61,289 nt of DNA from JAWKVD01 sp041398225 (GTDB lineage: Bacteria; Pseudomonadota; Alphaproteobacteria; Caulobacterales; Hyphomonadaceae), in contig JAWKVD010000021.1 of assembly GCA_041398225.1 (NCBI GenBank), forward strand, positions 1 to 61,289. The letters are read 5' to 3'. Below, one piece after another: positions 8,307 to 16,031 of the stretch. A program made the position numbers and the translations under genes. Positions within the stretch are counted from its first letter, which is position 1. The number at the start of each line of letters is the position of its first letter. Below the pieces are notes generated by a model. That model saw nothing but the letters and a program-made list of their open reading frames with translations. It was not told where the DNA came from and did not search any database.

Positions 8307-8532
8307 CCGCTGGATCGTTCGCCATTCTCGAACGTGCCTGTCTGGGTATTTTGTCCCACGCAATACCGCCGATGGCGATTACCGCTAGTCTTATCATGCG
8401 TCGGTAAATGGATGGACACCGAATTTGCGAGAGAACGGCTGCCATAGGCCAATAGCGGACAGACGCCAAAGAGCTATCCGACCCACTTTGTTTCGCCCGC
8501 ATATTTCTCCTCGCGCCTGGCGCGGGGGAGGT

Positions 8533-8548
8533 TCGGAGACGTCTCCGA
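8533..8548. repeat. 16 bp perfect palindrome
   Basis: TCGGAGAC is followed directly by its reverse complement GTCTCCGA. It lies in the decayed spacer with no adjacent intact promoter, so its function, if any, is unknown. Confidence 0.6.
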
Positions 8549-8960
8549 GTCCATCGAATGTCGAAGTAAGCCGGCCGACGTGTGGAGGTCGCCATAGTCC
8601 GCTCCGGTTTGTCCGACGAGAGATCGAACGAGGAACCGACAGCATCCGGGTTCGCCCGGAAGGACGCGGCTTCAGCCTGCAAGGCAGGCTCCGGGGTGTC
8701 GAAACCGGGGTTCCAGGTCGCGGAGAGATCTGCGCGGGTCCAGGATGCGGAAATGGGTCAAATGCTGGACGTGGGCCGTGCGATCTCAGACCATCGAGAC
8801 GCAACCGGTGTTCCCCAGCCAAACCCGCCAGCCGCACCGGATCTCAAACCGGCCGCGGGGCGCGTGGGCGTCACGTCTATCGCCAGCCCAACTCCCCGCA
8901 AGGAGCGGCTGGCAACTTACCCGGCGCGGCCCCACGCGCCCCGGCCTCCCCATGCTTCTG

Positions 8961-9103
8961 CGGACTTGAACGCGAAGCCAGCCCTTCAGGCGGGGAGGCG
9001 ACCGCAGCATCCCGGATGGCCTACGGCCAGTCCGAACGCGCCCGTTTGCGTGGACTTGAACACGCAAACCACAAAACAAGTCGTGGACTTGAACGCACAA
9101 GCC
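8961..9103. repeat. Three imperfect direct repeats containing GGACTTGAACNC
   Basis: Copies are at 8961-8980 (CGGACTTGAACGCGAAGCCA), 9051-9070 (TGGACTTGAACACGCAAACC) and 9084-9103 (TGGACTTGAACGCACAAGCC), at intervals of 90 and 33 bp. The middle copy also forms a small hairpin (GCGTG and CACGC around an 8-base loop). The reverse strand reads GTTCAAGTCC, which superficially resembles a tRNA T-loop, but the flanks do not pair as a T-arm. Confidence 0.6.
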
Positions 9104-9151
9104 AAAATGCAAGCCGCGCGCGCCGACCACGGCCCCAACGACCGGAGCCGC

Positions 9152-10390
9152 CTACTGGCCCGCCGACTGGTTGGTGAAGATCAGCGGCGTCGACAGATTG
9201 TTTGACGGCGCCGCCTCAAGGTCGGCCAGTCTCAGCCAGTCCTGCTGCGGCTGGCCCAGCTCCATGTCCAGCCAGGTCGGCAGGATCTTCGCCGCCCGCG
9301 CGCCGCGCGTGTTCGACAGGATGGCGATGCCCGACTTGCGCTCGGGGATATAGGCGATCTGGATCAGATAGCCTTCGACGCTGCCGGAATGGGCGATCAC
9401 CCGCGTGCCGCCATAGGTCATCACCCGCCAGCCGAGACCGTAGCCCGTGTCCGACACCGGCATGTGCAGCGCCGCCTGGCGGCGCGTTTCCGCCGGCGTC
9501 TTGATGCGCGGCGCGCGCAGCGTCTCCAGCACCGGCTCGGGCACCACGTCGGGGCGCTCGCCGGTCTGCGCGCCGAGCCACACGGCCAGATCCGACAGGC
9601 TGGCGTTGACGCCCGCCGCCGCCGGAACGTGATAGTAGGCGTCCTTGACCGGGGTCGGGACCCACGCGCCGTCTTTCAGGATGTGGGGGCGGGCCCAATT
9701 GCCCGTCGCGCGCAGTCCCGACAGGCCGACCGAGGCCGACTTCATGCCGAGCGGATCGAAGATGCGCTCCTTCAGGCGCTGCGCGAAACTCTCGCCCGTC
9801 GCCTTCTCGATCACCGTGCCGATCATGTCGAACGAGGCGTTCTGGTAGGTGTAGCAGGAGCCCACCGGGCACACGAGCCGGACCGACTTGTAGCGGTTGA
9901 GGATTTCCAGCGGGGCCGTGCCGGCCTCCAGCAGATTGTCGTAGGCGAAGGGCGGCAGCCCCACCCGGTGCGAGAGAATATGCTCCACCGTCACCGCGTC
10001 GGTTTCCTTGCGCGAGGGCAGACGGAATTGCGGCACCGACGCCGAGACCTTGTCGGTCAGCGAGAACCGCCCGTCGGCGATCTCCATGGCCGCCAGCGTG
10101 GCCGCGAAGCCTTTCGAGACCGAGGCGAGGCGGAACACCGTGTCGGGGGTCACCGGTTCGCGCCCACCCGCTTCGCGCACGCCCCAGGTTTTCATGAACT
10201 CGGCGCGCCCGTCCCGGACCACCGCGACGCCGAGGCCGACGAAATCGGGCGATTTCTCGAACGCTTCGTCGAGCGTCGCCTCGAAACTGGCGAGGTCCTG
10301 GGCGTGGCGGGTGAGTTGCGCGCTGGCCGGCGCGACTGCGCCCGCCGTGCAGGCGAGGGTGAGAAAAAGGAAGACGAGCATCTGGCGCAT
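9152..10390 (-). CDS. Secreted serine hydrolase, beta-lactamase/class C-like
   Basis: A 412-residue protein with an N-terminal signal peptide (hydrophobic 5-20, cleavage likely after PASA at 24). The serine hydrolase motifs are S90-V-S-K93 (SxxK) and Y182-Q-N184 (YxN), with an HSGS box near residue 330 in place of KTG, as in esterase/D-aminopeptidase-like relatives (EstB, Pab87 type). It is therefore more likely a periplasmic peptidase or esterase than a true beta-lactamase. It is transcribed alone; 88 bp separate it from the next gene upstream. Confidence 0.9.
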   Translation of the reverse strand: MRQMLVFLFLTLACTAGAVAPASAQLTRHAQDLASFEATLDEAFEKSPDFVGLGVAVVRDGRAEFMKTWGVREAGGREPVTPDTVFRLASVSKGFAATLAAMEIADGRFSLTDKVSASVPQFRLPSRKETDAVTVEHILSHRVGLPPFAYDNLLEAGTAPLEILNRYKSVRLVCPVGSCYTYQNASFDMIGTVIEKATGESFAQRLKERIFDPLGMKSASVGLSGLRATGNWARPHILKDGAWVPTPVKDAYYHVPAAAGVNASLSDLAVWLGAQTGERPDVVPEPVLETLRAPRIKTPAETRRQAALHMPVSDTGYGLGWRVMTYGGTRVIAHSGSVEGYLIQIAYIPERKSGIAILSNTRGARAAKILPTWLDMELGQPQQDWLRLADLEAAPSNNLSTPLIFTNQSAGQ

Positions 10391-10478
10391 GGCCGCAAGA
10401 TTCCTCGGATTCAGGGCGAAATCTTGGAGACGGACACGCCCGGTGCAGTTCGAAAGCAGCCGGACGAAAAGACAGACT

Positions 10479-11057
10479 CTACCGGTTTGCGCCCGGCGTC
10501 CACTTCACGTCGTCCGCCCCGTCGCCATTGGCCCGGCGCGCGGCGACGAACAGGAAGTCCGACAGCCGGTTGATATAGGCCAGCGCGGCGGCGGAGACTT
10601 TTTCGCCCTCGCTGGCCGCCAGCATCGCCATCGTGCGTTCGGCGCGGCGCGAGATGGCGCGGGCGACATGCAGGTGCGCCGCGAGCGGGCTTCCGCCCGG
10701 CAGCACGAAGCTGTCGAGCGGCGGGATGGCGGCGTTCATGGCGTCGATCTCGGTTTCCAGGCGTCTCACCTGGGTGTCGAGAATGCGCAGGGCTTCAAAG
10801 CCCAGCGGCTTGTCGCGTTCGGGCGTGGCGAGATCGGCGCCGAGGTCGAACAGGTCATTCTGGATGCGCGCCAGCATGGTGTCGAGGTCGGGGTCCGCGC
10901 CCGCGTGCAGGCGCGCGACGCCGAGGGCGGAGTTGGCCTCGTCCACGGCGCCGTAGCTGTCCACCCGCAGGTCGTGCTTGGCGACGCGTTCGCCGGTGGC
11001 GAGCCCCGTCGTGCCGTCGTCTCCGGTGCGGGTGTAGATCTTGTTGAGTTTGACCAT
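10479..11057 (-). CDS. ATP:cob(I)alamin adenosyltransferase, PduO type
   Basis: A 192-residue enzyme with the family's N-terminal ATP loop TRTGDDGTTGLATG (residues 9-22), the helix VDSYGAVDEANSALG, and the C-terminal SRRAERTMAML and YINRLSDFLFVAAR. It transfers the adenosyl group of ATP to cob(I)alamin, giving the cofactor for methylmalonyl-CoA and ethylmalonyl-CoA mutases. This fits the methylsuccinyl-CoA dehydrogenase gene found at 26-28 kb. The small twin-TM gene lies 100 bp upstream on the same strand; the intervening DNA contains three tandem 14 bp repeats. Confidence 0.95.
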   Translation of the reverse strand: MVKLNKIYTRTGDDGTTGLATGERVAKHDLRVDSYGAVDEANSALGVARLHAGADPDLDTMLARIQNDLFDLGADLATPERDKPLGFEALRILDTQVRRLETEIDAMNAAIPPLDSFVLPGGSPLAAHLHVARAISRRAERTMAMLAASEGEKVSAAALAYINRLSDFLFVAARRANGDGADDVKWTPGANR

Positions 11058-11107
11058 GGTCCGACTGTCGCCGCCGCCGACTCGCGGGTCAAGCGCCGCG
11101 CCCCGCA

Positions 11108-11149
11108 GGCCGCTACATACGGGCCGCTACATACAGGCCGCTACATACA
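11108..11149. repeat. Three tandem 14 bp repeats (GGCCGCTACATACA)
   Basis: Perfect tandem units start at 11108, 11122 and 11136; the first ends in G instead of A. A partial fourth unit (GGCGG) follows. The array occupies most of the spacer between the twin-TM gene stop and the adenosyltransferase start codon. Confidence 0.9.
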
Positions 11150-11157
11150 GGCGGGGT

Positions 11158-11361
11158 CTATTTGAAGGCGCCGGCGAAATACCCGATCGCGACCAGGATC
11201 ATCACCGCGATGAACTGGAACAGCACCCGCATCCGCATCAGGTGGTTGGAGCGCGACCGCGCGTTCGCGTCGGTCCGCACCAGATTGGCCACGCCGATGG
11301 CGAGCACGATGAGCACCGCGGCGAGGGCGGCGTAGAAAGCGTAGGCGAGCCAGACTTGCAT
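11158..11361 (-). CDS. Small twin-transmembrane protein
   Basis: A 67-residue protein with two hydrophobic helices (about 4-27 and 46-64) joined by a basic, polar loop containing ARSRSNHLMRMRV. This matches the HIG1-like small twin-TM proteins commonly encoded just upstream of the cobalamin adenosyltransferase in alphaproteobacteria. Its function is unknown; HIG1 proteins elsewhere associate with respiratory complexes. It is co-directional with the downstream adenosyltransferase gene. Confidence 0.85.
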   Translation of the reverse strand: MQVWLAYAFYAALAAVLIVLAIGVANLVRTDANARSRSNHLMRMRVLFQFIAVMILVAIGYFAGAFK

Positions 11362-11464
11362 CAGGTCTCTCTAGGCCGGTCCGGGGCGTCCGCCAAGGGC
11401 GTCACTTTGACGGACTGTCGGAACAGACTGCCGGGACGGGCGTCGCCAGGTCCCTGGGACCGGC

Positions 11465-11989
11465 TCAGTTGGAGTAATCGAACCTCTGATCGGACCACAC
11501 CAGCCTCTCGAAATTCAGGGCCGCGCGCAGAGCCACGATCATTTTCTGGGTTTTGTCGACGCCGCAGCCCGCGTCGTAGACGACCGTCTTCTCCTTGCCC
11601 GTTTCGGTGCGCCAAGTGACCTGCACGGTCGGCGCGTCAGGGTGGCAGATGCCAAGCGTTTCGGGGGTCTGTTTGGGCTTCATCGCCCAGAAACCGGCGT
11701 CTTCGAGCGCGCTCTGGGCGCCGCTCCACGCCTCCGGTCCGAGTTGTCCGGTCGTCACGCCGGTCGTCTTCACGAAACGCACGCCGTTGAGAACGTAGGA
11801 GCCATCGCCATGCAGCGTCATGTCGTAGACCGGGCAGGTGGTCGGGCACGCCCCCTCCGACAGCACGATGACAGGATCGTCAGGTTGAGCCTGTATGACG
11901 CCCTGCTCGCCGCCCGAACAGGCCGTCACCACGCTGACGGCGACCAGCGCGAGCATCGGAAAAAGCGGCGATCTGTCTCGATTCGACAT
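11465..11989 (-). CDS. DUF6438-type lipoprotein
   Basis: A 174-residue protein with a lipoprotein signal ending SVVTAC (Cys24). The mature part begins with the DUF6438-like pattern VLSEGACPTTCPVYDMTLHG, then GDGSYVLNGVRFVKTTG and a GFWAMK segment. Four cysteines besides the lipid-modified one (ACPTTC, ICHPD, AGCG) could form disulfides in the periplasm. The role of the family is unknown. It lies 75 bp downstream of the tandem methyltransferase-like lipoproteins on the same strand, separated by a hairpin. Confidence 0.8.
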   Translation of the reverse strand: MSNRDRSPLFPMLALVAVSVVTACSGGEQGVIQAQPDDPVIVLSEGACPTTCPVYDMTLHGDGSYVLNGVRFVKTTGVTTGQLGPEAWSGAQSALEDAGFWAMKPKQTPETLGICHPDAPTVQVTWRTETGKEKTVVYDAGCGVDKTQKMIVALRAALNFERLVWSDQRFDYSN

Positions 11990-12019
11990 CGCGGCAGCTT
12001 ATGTCCGGTCAGCGGAAAT

Positions 12020-12044
12020 GGCGAGATAGCGGGGCCATCTCGCC
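12020..12044 (-). terminator. Hairpin downstream of the methyltransferase-like lipoprotein
   Basis: An 8 bp perfect stem, GGCGAGAT and ATCTCGCC, encloses a 9-base G/C-rich loop 21 bp past the stop codon of the gene ending at 12065. Only ATTT follows on the minus strand, so termination may be partial. Confidence 0.5.
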
Positions 12045-12064
12045 GTCTTCTCGCTCGCCGGTCC

Positions 12065-12889
12065 CTAGCTGGCGGGTTTGACGAAGCGGACCAGGAACTG
12101 GTCCGTATGCCGTCGGACCGAGGGATCGAACACCATCTTGGTGTGATCGTCTTCCGGGTTGGCCAGCAGATCGCTTTCCGCGCCGACGGCGAAGCCCGCC
12201 GCCGCTGCGTCGGCCTTCACGATCGCCGGATCGATGCGATGCAGCGTCCCGCCGGTTTCAGAGCCGGCCCCGGCCGCCGCCGCATGGTCGAGCACGATGA
12301 AACGCCCGCCCGGTTTCAGAACCCGGAACACTTCGGCGTAGGAGGTTTGAACGTCGCCGAGGCCGTCCGGGAAAGCGTCGGTCTTGTAGAAGAGTTCGTG
12401 CGGGCCGAGCACCCAGGTCACGACGTCGACGGAATTGTCGGGCGCGTCGAGCTGGTCGAAATGTGTCTTCACCAGCGTCACGTTCGGCAGGCGGTTGTCG
12501 GCGAGGCGCGCCTCGACGGCTTCACCCGCGAAGCTGTCGAACTCCGGCGGGTTCTGCATCAACACCTTGCCGTCCGGACCGACGGCGCCGGCGAACAGCT
12601 CGGTGTAGTAGCCCGAGCCCGCTTCCAGTTCGAGCACCGCGTCGCCGGGCAACAGGCCGATGAAGGCCAGCGTTTCGGCGGTCTTGCGCGCTTCATCGTC
12701 CGCGGCGTCGTCGGCCGGCCGGCCGGGCGCGGTCAGCAGGGCGGCGTAATCCGGGGCTGGCGCGGGCGCAGCCGTTTCAGCGCTTTCGGTCGGCGCGGCG
12801 GTGTCGGTGGTTTCGGAACAGGCGGCGAGAGCGAGCAGCGCGACAAGCGCGCCCGCGGAGGCTTTCAGGCCGGCTTTGCGAAGGTGCAT
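12065..12889 (-). CDS. Lipoprotein-signal methyltransferase-like protein, copy 2
   Basis: A 274-residue predicted class I methyltransferase-fold protein (COG4798-like). The start MHLRKAGLK was chosen because it gives a proper lipoprotein signal (LLALAAC, Cys25). The fold shows motif I as LELEAGSGYYTELFA, then WVLGPHELFY, YAEVFRVLKPGGRFIVLDH and a C-terminal RRHTDQFLVRFVKP. It is a tandem paralogue of the next gene upstream (45 bp gap) and shares long identical stretches. A lipoprotein signal is odd for an enzyme that needs SAM, which is cytoplasmic; it may bind something else or be a non-catalytic relative. Confidence 0.85.
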   Translation of the reverse strand: MHLRKAGLKASAGALVALLALAACSETTDTAAPTESAETAAPAPAPDYAALLTAPGRPADDAADDEARKTAETLAFIGLLPGDAVLELEAGSGYYTELFAGAVGPDGKVLMQNPPEFDSFAGEAVEARLADNRLPNVTLVKTHFDQLDAPDNSVDVVTWVLGPHELFYKTDAFPDGLGDVQTSYAEVFRVLKPGGRFIVLDHAAAAGAGSETGGTLHRIDPAIVKADAAAAGFAVGAESDLLANPEDDHTKMVFDPSVRRHTDQFLVRFVKPAS

Positions 12890-12934
12890 GCTGGGGCTCC
12901 CTGGCTCTTGTTCGACAGGCGCTTGGCGCACCTG

Positions 12935-13729
12935 TCAGTCCGGTTTGACGAAACGGAACAGGAATTGATCGGTGTGACGGCGAACGTCGGGCGCGAACAC
13001 CATCTTGGTGCGATCGTCGTCCGGATTGGCGAGCACGTCGCTCGCTCCGGAGAAGGTCAGCCCCGCCTGTGCGGCCAGGGTCTTCACGACCGCCGGATCG
13101 ATGCGGTGGATCGTGCCGCCCGTGGTTGTCGGCGCGCCGGCTTCGGCGGCGTGGTCCATCGCGATGAACTGCCCGCCCGGCTTCAGCACGCGTGCGATCT
13201 CGGCATAGGTCGCCTCGACGCCGCCAAGCCCGGTCGAGTCCTTCGGCGTGTAGTAGAGCTCGTGCGGGCCGAGGATCCACAGCACGGTGTCGACCGACGC
13301 GTCGGGCGCCTCCAGCTTGTCGAAATGGGTCTTGGTGATCACCGCGTTGGGAAGGCGCCCGGCCTCGCCGCGCGCCGCGAAGGGCGCATCGCCATAGGCG
13401 AACTCGGGCGGGTATTGCACGATCAGCTTGCCCTCGGGGCCAAGCGCCGCCGACAGGATTTCAGAATACCAGCCGCGTCCGGCCTCCATTTCGAGAACCG
13501 TGTCGCCGGGACGGATGCCGGCGAAGGCCAGCACTTGCGCAGGCTTGCGGGCCTCGTCGTCCTTGCGGTCTTCGTCGCTGCGGGCGGGGTCGGCGAGAAT
13601 GGCGGCGTAGTCGGCCGCAACCAGCGGCGCCGGCCGGTTGTCCCGGGCCGGATTGGCTGTCGCGCAGGCGGCGAGCGCCAGCGCCAGCAATCCGTACGCC
13701 GTCTTGAACGCCTTTGAACCGCGAATCAT
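12935..13729 (-). CDS. Lipoprotein-signal methyltransferase-like protein, copy 1
   Basis: A 264-residue paralogue of the downstream gene. The start MIRGSKAFK gives a lipoprotein signal ending ALAAC (Cys22). Motif I is LEMEAGRGWYSEILS; WILGPHELYY, YAEIARVLKPGGQFIAMDH and RRHTDQFLFRFVKP follow. The GxG of motif I is kept, but the acidic residue normally contacting SAM ribose sits in a changed context (EMEAG instead of DLGAG). The open frame continues far upstream on this strand, but that stretch is the antisense of the secreted-protein gene and is not coding. The two genes probably form an operon. Confidence 0.85.
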   Translation of the reverse strand: MIRGSKAFKTAYGLLALALAACATANPARDNRPAPLVAADYAAILADPARSDEDRKDDEARKPAQVLAFAGIRPGDTVLEMEAGRGWYSEILSAALGPEGKLIVQYPPEFAYGDAPFAARGEAGRLPNAVITKTHFDKLEAPDASVDTVLWILGPHELYYTPKDSTGLGGVEATYAEIARVLKPGGQFIAMDHAAEAGAPTTTGGTIHRIDPAVVKTLAAQAGLTFSGASDVLANPDDDRTKMVFAPDVRRHTDQFLFRFVKPD

Positions 13730-13814
13730 TACCCACCCTCCCAGCGCATCCATTTGAAGTCTCGTGCGCTCTGTGCGGGTCATCGCACGCGCGAGGAGAC
13801 TTGGAAAGTCCATC

Positions 13815-13838
13815 ACCCCGCCCGCGACCCCGCCCGCG
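13815..13838. repeat. Two tandem 12 bp repeats (ACCCCGCCCGCG)
   Basis: Two exact copies sit back to back in the 288 bp divergent spacer between the methyltransferase-like lipoprotein and the secreted protein at 14018. No other feature was recognised in that spacer apart from the ribosome-binding site of the latter gene. Confidence 0.85.
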
Positions 13839-14017
13839 TCGGCCGGCGCCGACCGGCGAAGGTCGCCAATGTTTGAAGGGCGCGGGGAAGAACGAGCCTT
13901 GATACCCGGGGCGCATCCGGTAGGCTCACGCAAAATTACAGGTGCGCCGTCAGCGAGACCCTCGGTCACGCGGCGAGCGTGCCGGGTTGCAGCAGGCATT
14001 ACGCTAGGGAGGCGTCG

Positions 14018-15112
14018 ATGAATCAGAAACTTCGCATCATGTCGTTTGCGGGCGCGGCGGTCGCTGCGCTGTCGTTCGGGCTTGCGGTCTCCGTCGCGCC
14101 GGCTGTCGCCGACGTAGCGGGCGAGGCGCCGGCCAAGGCCAAGCGCCCGGACCTGACCGGCTTCTGGACGAACGCGTCGCTGACGCCGTTGTCGCGCGCC
14201 CGGGGGGTGAGCGATCTGGTGGTCGACGAAGAAACCGCCAAGAAGATCGCGGCGAGCACGGCGGTCGCGGGCATCTCCTCCGAGGACCCGGACTTCAACG
14301 ACACGGGCTATTCCGACCCCAACAAGGGCGCGCCGGAAAAGGGCGGATCGGACTTCGGCCTCAAGGGCTATGACAAATTCTGGGTTACGCCCGGCGACAA
14401 CCTCGCCAAGGTCAAGGGCGAGTACCGCACCTCCTACATCGTCGATCCGCCGAACGGGCAGATCCCCTTCACGGCCGCCGCGAAGCCGGTGCTGGCCGAG
14501 CGCGCCAAGGGCGGCGTGCGTTACGTCACCGGCATCGGCGGCAACGCCGGTCCGGAAGACACCAACATTTCCGAACGCTGCCTGATCGGCTTCGGCCAGA
14601 CCGGCGGTCCGGGCATGTTGAGCGTGCTCTACAACAACACCCACCAGATCGTTCAGTCGCCGGGCTATGTGACCATCGTCGTCGAGATGGCTCACGACGC
14701 CCGCATCGTGCCGATCTTCGACACCGCCGAGGAGGCGCGCGCCAATCACAAGCCGTCGGCCATCAAGCCGTGGCTGGGCGACAGCGTCGGCTGGTATGAG
14801 GACAACGCGCTGGTCATCGAAACCCGCAATGTCAACCCGCAGCAGCAGGCCGCCGGGGCCTTCCCGATGACCGACAAGACGGTCGTCACCGAGCGCCTCA
14901 CCCGCTACTCGCCCGACGAAATCTTCTACACCTTCACGGTCGAGGACCCGGTGCTCTACTCCCAGCCCTGGAAAGCCGAGCTGAGCTTCTACCCGGCGCA
15001 GGGCCGCCAGTTCGAATACGCCTGCCACGAGGGCAATTACGCCATGCCCGGCATGCTGCTCGGCGAGCGCCTCAAGGAGTGGGAAACCCAGGAAGCGAAA
15101 GCCAAGAAATAG
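14018..15112 (+). CDS. Secreted protein of unknown function, paralogue A
   Basis: A 364-residue protein with a signal peptide (MNQKLRIMSFAGAA onward, cleavage likely after AVA near residue 30). The ATG at 14018 is preceded by AGGGAGG, so the in-frame GTG/TTG codons upstream were rejected. Conserved blocks are DLTGFWTNAS, SERCLIGFGQTGGPGM, VLYNNTHQIVQSPG, KPWLGDSVGWYE, ALVIETRNVNPQQ and FEYACHEGNYAMPGML. A second copy is at 28173. Similar proteins are common in sphingomonads and hyphomonads but have no assigned activity. The single C/H pairs (ERC, ACHE) could form a disulfide and a metal site. It is followed by a strong terminator. Confidence 0.85.
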   Translation: MNQKLRIMSFAGAAVAALSFGLAVSVAPAVADVAGEAPAKAKRPDLTGFWTNASLTPLSRARGVSDLVVDEETAKKIAASTAVAGISSEDPDFNDTGYSDPNKGAPEKGGSDFGLKGYDKFWVTPGDNLAKVKGEYRTSYIVDPPNGQIPFTAAAKPVLAERAKGGVRYVTGIGGNAGPEDTNISERCLIGFGQTGGPGMLSVLYNNTHQIVQSPGYVTIVVEMAHDARIVPIFDTAEEARANHKPSAIKPWLGDSVGWYEDNALVIETRNVNPQQQAAGAFPMTDKTVVTERLTRYSPDEIFYTFTVEDPVLYSQPWKAELSFYPAQGRQFEYACHEGNYAMPGMLLGERLKEWETQEAKAKK

Positions 15113-15135
15113 GGTTCGCCCCAGCCGCAATCCCG

Positions 15136-15172
15136 AAAGTCCGGTCCGGCTAGGCGCTGGGCCGGACTTTTG
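15136..15172 (+). terminator. Rho-independent terminator after secreted paralogue A
   Basis: AAAGTCCGG on the left pairs with CCGGACTTTT on the right around a GC-rich loop containing further pairing, ending in TTTT. It starts 23 bp past the stop codon. Confidence 0.8.
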
Positions 15173-15251
15173 CATATCCCCCTGTCGCGGTTTAGTGTCG
15201 GGGCGCCTCTGGGGGGCGAAATGCACGGGAGTCCCGTGAAAATGAGAGCAT

Positions 15252-16010
15252 ATGAGCGTTGAGAGTTTTCCGCCCGCAGGCGAGCAAGCGGGCGCCGATG
15301 GGATGACCCAGCTGCAGGATATGTGGCGGCGGCTGGCGGCGCGGGACCGCTATCGGCCCGCGCAGGACGCCGCTGACCTTCGGAACCTGCTGGCTTCCCT
15401 AGGGCCCGACGAGACGCCGCCGGACGTTCTCGCGCGCGTCTGGCGCAGCCTGTGCGGCGATGCCGCCGTGCGCGCCGGAGTGAAGGCGGTCTATGTCGGC
15501 GGCGGCGCGCCCGATCAGGCGCTGGAAGGCGCGCGCGGATTTTTCGGGTTTGGGCCGGCGATCGTGCCGGTGTCCGAGGTTCGCGACGCGCTGGAGCACG
15601 CCGAGGAGACGCCGGGCGCACTCGGATGTCTTCCCTGGCCGGAAATTCCCGGGCCCGGCCAGTGGTGGCCGATGCTCAACGAGAACCGCTTCAAGGCGCT
15701 GTCGATCGTCGGCGGATGGCCGTGCGAACCGGCGGGCGACGATGCGGCCTGCCGGATGGCGGTGATCGCCCGCATGCCGGTGGAGCCGTCCGGAAACGAC
15801 GACATGCTGGCGACCGCCCACGACGACTCGCACACCGCCGAACGCGAACTTCAGGAGGCCGGGTTCGAGGGCAAGGTGGTCGCCCGCGCGCGCTCGCTGA
15901 CCTTGATGCGGCTCCGCGGCTTCGTCGCTCCGGACGATCCGCGCCTTGATGCCGGGCGCCGTGCGGGTCTAGAGGGGTTCCGCATTGTCGGGGTGCTGCC
16001 CCGCTACTGA
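15252..16010 (+). CDS. Chorismate-mutase-related protein with shortened N-terminus
   Basis: A 252-residue protein at the head of the hisC-tyrC cluster. RYRPAQDAADLRNLLA followed by VLARVWRSLCGDAA matches helices 2-3 of AroQ chorismate mutases (YxPxREaxvLrrl and vvRiWREl). The rest (GARGFFGFGPAIVP, ALGCLPWPEIPGPGQWWP, MAVIARMPVEPSGND) resembles the C-terminal half of alphaproteobacterial extended chorismate mutases. The long first helix with its catalytic arginines is missing; the first 20 residues are low-complexity. It may be inactive, regulatory, or rely on another mutase. The assignment rests on motif memory and the aromatic-amino-acid context. Confidence 0.55.
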   Translation: MSVESFPPAGEQAGADGMTQLQDMWRRLAARDRYRPAQDAADLRNLLASLGPDETPPDVLARVWRSLCGDAAVRAGVKAVYVGGGAPDQALEGARGFFGFGPAIVPVSEVRDALEHAEETPGALGCLPWPEIPGPGQWWPMLNENRFKALSIVGGWPCEPAGDDAACRMAVIARMPVEPSGNDDMLATAHDDSHTAERELQEAGFEGKVVARARSLTLMRLRGFVAPDDPRLDAGRRAGLEGFRIVGVLPRY

Positions 16011-16031
16011 CCTCCAGGAGTGCGGGCCGCC

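Larger units (their letters stand above)
8307..9151. other. Non-coding or decayed spacer of about 0.85 kb
   Basis: No reading frame here shows recognisable protein motifs or the codon bias of neighbouring genes. The open frames are long only because of high G+C. The spacer holds a 16 bp perfect palindrome near 8540 and three imperfect copies of a TGGACTTGAAC-type repeat near its right end. It is probably remnant DNA continuous with the pseudogenes at 6.7-8.3 kb. Confidence 0.6.

Noticed and set aside
8961..9103. tRNA genes suggested by GTTCAAGTCC on the minus strand
   Set aside because: The flanks do not form a T-arm, acceptor stem or anticodon arm, and three copies at odd spacing do not fit tRNA size.
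8239..9205. Several long open frames in the gene-free region
   Set aside because: Arg/Pro-rich translations typical of random high-GC frames, overlapping on both strands, with no recognisable domains.
9152..10390. An antibiotic-resistance beta-lactamase
   Set aside because: The SxxK and YxN motifs are present, but the KTG box is HSGS-like and the length is that of esterase/peptidase relatives, so resistance is not supported.
12935..15226. A 763-codon open frame on the minus strand
   Set aside because: Only its 3' third (from 13729) is the real methyltransferase-like gene. The rest is antisense to the secreted protein at 14018-15112 and lacks motifs.
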